A stretch of DNA of 64,000 bases, taken from the NCBI RefSeq assembly GCF_042680125.1, contig NZ_JBHTNY010000001.1, one strand, 5' to 3'. Shown piece after piece: positions 61,521 to 64,000 of this stretch. The notes below the pieces were generated by a model. That model saw only the letters and a list, made by a program, of their open reading frames with translations. It searched no databases and was not told where the DNA came from. The DNA comes from Robinsoniella peoriensis (lineage in GTDB: Bacteria > Bacillota > Clostridia > Lachnospirales > Lachnospiraceae). Each line of letters begins with the position of its first letter. Within the stretch, counting starts at the first letter, position 1. Both the position numbers and the translations under genes were made by a program.

Positions 61521-61558
61521 AATAGAGAGTGGATTGTAAATTCCCTCTCTATTTTTGT
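61521..61558 (+). terminator. Rho-independent terminator of the mgl-like operon
   Basis: AATAGAGAG (61521-61529) pairs with CTCTCTATT (61545-61553), with a T run. Confidence 0.8.
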
Positions 61559-61569
61559 ATTTAAAATGC

Positions 61570-61598
61570 TTGGTAATTGATGGAAAAAATGATAAAAT
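61570..61598 (+). promoter_or_regulatory. Promoter of the GH29 fucosidase gene
   Basis: TTGGTA (61570-61575), 17 bp, TAAAAT (61593-61598). Confidence 0.6.
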
Positions 61599-61621
61599 AT
61601 TCTGAATTTTCAGAATTTTTT
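61599..61621. promoter_or_regulatory. 18-bp palindrome right after the GH29 -10
   Basis: ATTCTGAA-TT-TTCAGAAT followed by a T run. It lies directly downstream of the -10 box, where a repressor would block transcription; the trailing Ts also let it fold as a short attenuator. No known operator was recognised. Confidence 0.5.
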
Positions 61622-61660
61622 ATAAAGTAACCAAAAACGAACAAGAAAAGGAGAAGAGGT

Positions 61661-64000
61661 ATGAAGAAAACTTGGAAAAGATTTGTGTCGTCAGCAATGA
61701 CCGCAGCGATGATCGTACCGGGAGTACTGGCTCCGGTGAGCTCAATGAGTGCTAAGGCTGAAACCCGGGAAGTAAACAGGGAGGGTGTCTACAGCATCGA
61801 CCTGAGTGAAAAGGGAACTGAAGCGCCTGCACCTTGGGGGGTATTACCGAGTCAGAACCAATACGATTATCAGAAACAGGAATTAGCTGCATTTTGTCAC
61901 TTCGGCATGAATACTTACACCAATACAGAATGGGGAAATGGGCAGGAGTCACCAAGCAGTTTTGCACTGGAAAATGATTTTGATGCGGATAACATGGTAA
62001 AATCATTGCAGGACGCGGGATTTAAAAAGTTAATCATTACGGCAAAGCATCATGATGGATTTTGTATATGGAGAAGTAAATATACGGAGCATGATCTGGA
62101 AAGTACTGATTATGAGGGGGACGTGCTGAAAGAAATTTCAGCGGCATGTACAAAATACGATATGGATATGGGATTATATTTATCACCATGGGATGTAAAT
62201 AATCCATCATACGGATATCGTGACGAACAGGGGAATCCAACGGATAAAGAGCATGACTTTTTAGATTATAATGAGTATTATAATAATCAGCTCCAGGAGA
62301 TTCTGGGTAATAACGAATATGGTAATGACGGACATTTCGTAGAAGTGTGGATGGACGGAGCTAAAGGCAGCGGCTCAATGGCTCAGGATTATGATTTTGA
62401 TTTATGGTTTGATACAATCCAGAAAAATGAAGGAGTTGCATCTAAAAATTTTGAATCTGATTGTATGTTATTTGGTGCACAATCCCGCACAACAGTACGC
62501 TGGATCGGGAACGAAAGCGGCTTTGCCAACGAAGAGACCTGGTCGAAATCAAGAGTGGATAAGGAGAGAGATACCATTGACAGCAGGCAGGTAGGGGGAG
62601 CAACCTCCGGATACCATGACGGCAATCAATGGACAGTTCCGGAAGTAGATGCAAAGATTACATCGGGCTGGTTCTGGGGACCGGGTAAGAAGACACCGCT
62701 CAGTCTGGAACAGCTTTCCAATATGTATTTCGATTCTGTTGGACATGGTGCGGTTCTGTTATTAAATGTACCGCCGAACAGAGAAGGAACCATAGATCAG
62801 ACTATATTAGACAGGGTTTCTGAATTCGGATCGAATATCAATGAGACGTTTAAGAAGAATTTAGCTGCACAGGAAGGTGTAACTATTTCTGCATCATCGG
62901 TAAGGGGCGATGATATTGCATATTCACCGGATAATCTAAAAGATAATAATGATGATACCTATTGGACCATGAATGATGGTTCCACTACAGGTTCCATAAC
63001 GATAGACCTTGGATCAACCAAAACATTTGATGTGGTATCCATAGAAGAAGCGATTAAGCTGGGACAGCGGGTTTCTTCCTTTACCGTGGAATACCAGAAC
63101 CAGGGCGGAGAATGGAAAAAGTTTGCAGAAGGGACTACAATCGGTCCGAAAAAACTCTGCCGGAAAACTCCTGTAAAAGCAGATAAGGTACGCATTAATA
63201 TAACCGGCTCTTATGCAGTTCCTGTAATCAGTGAAGTCGGAATCTATAAAGCATCCCAGGGCTTTGAAATCGGACAGGCAATCCCGGATGGCCTGGATAA
63301 CATCGATATCAAAGATACGGATACAACAGATGGCATCGGATTTGAAATCGGAAACGGATGGACCCAGGAAACCGGTTCCCAGTACACAAATGGTACAAAT
63401 ATGTGGGCAAATCCAAATGCTGAGTTAACGCTTAAGTTTAAAGGCACAAAAGCGTGGCTTTTAGGAACACAGGACCCGAATCATGGAACAGCAGATTTGT
63501 ATATTGACGGTGCTGCAGAGCCTGTTACAATTAACACAAATGCATCCAAGAGGGCAGTGGGACAGGTCTTATATGAAACACCTGATTTAGAGGATGGACA
63601 GCATACGATCAGACTGGTAGTAAAAAACAAGGCAATCGGACTGGAAGCGGCATTAGCATTAAATAATGGCGGTAAAGGAATGTTCGAATTAGAACAGACT
63701 GCCTATACGGTGCCGGAAGATACGGAAAATGCCTTTGTTGTAAAACGTATCGGCGGTTCTAAAGGCAGGGCAACCGTTCTGTTCCAGGATAACCCGGGAA
63801 CGGCAGTGCAAAGTGAATACATACCTACAGAGGGAATTGAACTGGTATTTGAAGAAGGGGAAACAGAAAAAACAGCTCATGTAACGACAAAACGCCAGAC
63901 CTTAAATACCGGTGATCTTTACTTCAGCGTTGACCTGGTAGAGCCATCCGATGGCGCGGTACTAGGATTTAAGCCTTCTGCCCGTGTAACAATCACAGAT
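61661..64000 (+). CDS. Secreted GH29 alpha-L-fucosidase (3' end outside window)
   Basis: The frame is open from ATG 61661 (AAAGGAG before it) for 780 codons and leaves the window. Signal peptide about 1-35 (ending SAKA). GH29 catalytic domain about 55-400: AAFCHFGMNTYTNTEWGNGQ, ITAKHHDGFCIW and the nucleophile region VEVWMDGAKG with Asp232 fitting the nucleophile. A WFWGPGKKTP segment precedes LLLNVPPNREG. An F5/8 type C-like carbohydrate-binding domain follows (about 410-530), then a second beta-sandwich and a Calx-beta-like domain (from about 680). It should cut fucose from mucin or human glycans at the cell surface. The C-terminal anchor, if any, is unseen. Confidence 0.93.
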   Translation, partial: MKKTWKRFVSSAMTAAMIVPGVLAPVSSMSAKAETREVNREGVYSIDLSEKGTEAPAPWGVLPSQNQYDYQKQELAAFCHFGMNTYTNTEWGNGQESPSSFALENDFDADNMVKSLQDAGFKKLIITAKHHDGFCIWRSKYTEHDLESTDYEGDVLKEISAACTKYDMDMGLYLSPWDVNNPSYGYRDEQGNPTDKEHDFLDYNEYYNNQLQEILGNNEYGNDGHFVEVWMDGAKGSGSMAQDYDFDLWFDTIQKNEGVASKNFESDCMLFGAQSRTTVRWIGNESGFANEETWSKSRVDKERDTIDSRQVGGATSGYHDGNQWTVPEVDAKITSGWFWGPGKKTPLSLEQLSNMYFDSVGHGAVLLLNVPPNREGTIDQTILDRVSEFGSNINETFKKNLAAQEGVTISASSVRGDDIAYSPDNLKDNNDDTYWTMNDGSTTGSITIDLGSTKTFDVVSIEEAIKLGQRVSSFTVEYQNQGGEWKKFAEGTTIGPKKLCRKTPVKADKVRINITGSYAVPVISEVGIYKASQGFEIGQAIPDGLDNIDIKDTDTTDGIGFEIGNGWTQETGSQYTNGTNMWANPNAELTLKFKGTKAWLLGTQDPNHGTADLYIDGAAEPVTINTNASKRAVGQVLYETPDLEDGQHTIRLVVKNKAIGLEAALALNNGGKGMFELEQTAYTVPEDTENAFVVKRIGGSKGRATVLFQDNPGTAVQSEYIPTEGIELVFEEGETEKTAHVTTKRQTLNTGDLYFSVDLVEPSDGAVLGFKPSARVTITD

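Overview
The window looks like chromosome of a Gram-positive, anaerobic Clostridia, most likely a gut Lachnospiraceae. The evidence is strong AGGAGG-type ribosome binding sites, TTGACA/TATAAT promoters, an S-box (SAM) riboswitch before metK, an oxygen-sensitive class III ribonucleotide reductase, a stand-alone PduB-type microcompartment shell protein, and large secreted enzymes for host mucin glycans (GH101 at one end, GH29 fucosidase at the other). No rRNA, tRNA, CRISPR array, prophage or insertion sequence was found. Species cannot be named from the sequence alone.

Layout. 1-3.4 kb: two SipW-dependent/TasA-like secreted proteins, a 71-aa protein and a subtilisin-like protease. 3.6-11.3 kb: a 2561-residue secreted GH101 endo-alpha-N-acetylgalactosaminidase. 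11.7-15.2 kb: an unrecognised 529-aa protein, a small HTH regulator and a type I glutamine synthetase. 15.3-24.4 kb: a two-component system divergent from a five-gene operon that mixes import parts (Asp-box/solute-binding lipoprotein, two MalF/MalG-like permeases) with export-type parts (HlyD-like adaptor, MacB-core-like membrane protein) and has no ATPase; this is my best candidate for an undescribed system. 24.5-29.5 kb: TPR lipoprotein, HflX, and NrdD carrying a fused redoxin domain. 29.7-38.4 kb: cold-shock protein with a structured leader, hybrid histidine kinase, shikimate kinase, MurA, a Gfo/Idh/MocA oxidoreductase, an anchored extracellular protein and a DUF1622 protein. 38.5-50.2 kb: MerR/MATE pair, orphan PduB, GNAT, metK, a second OmpR-type two-component system, a GntR/YtrA-type ABC operon and a Ca/Na antiporter. 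50.4-52.3 kb: an RluA-type pseudouridine synthase and an AI-2E-family protein.

52.4-64 kb is a coherent sugar module. A YesN/YesM-type two-component system is translationally coupled to a membrane-anchored sugar-binding protein that probably forms the sensing input. An mgl-like sugar ABC transporter (ATPase, permease, lipoprotein binding protein) follows, then a secreted GH29 alpha-L-fucosidase that runs off the window. Together with GH101 this suggests release and uptake of mucin-derived sugars. The 880-bp gap before the transporter holds a roughly 270-bp hairpin with perfect 42-bp arms, four copies of an AGTGTAC(A) motif and a phased A-tract repeat. Elsewhere a family of small imperfect palindromes (GCGTGTTTGAA ... 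TTCGGACACGC) recurs at operon edges.

Starts were moved from the longest frame to the best ribosome binding site where the sequence supported it; each such choice is stated.
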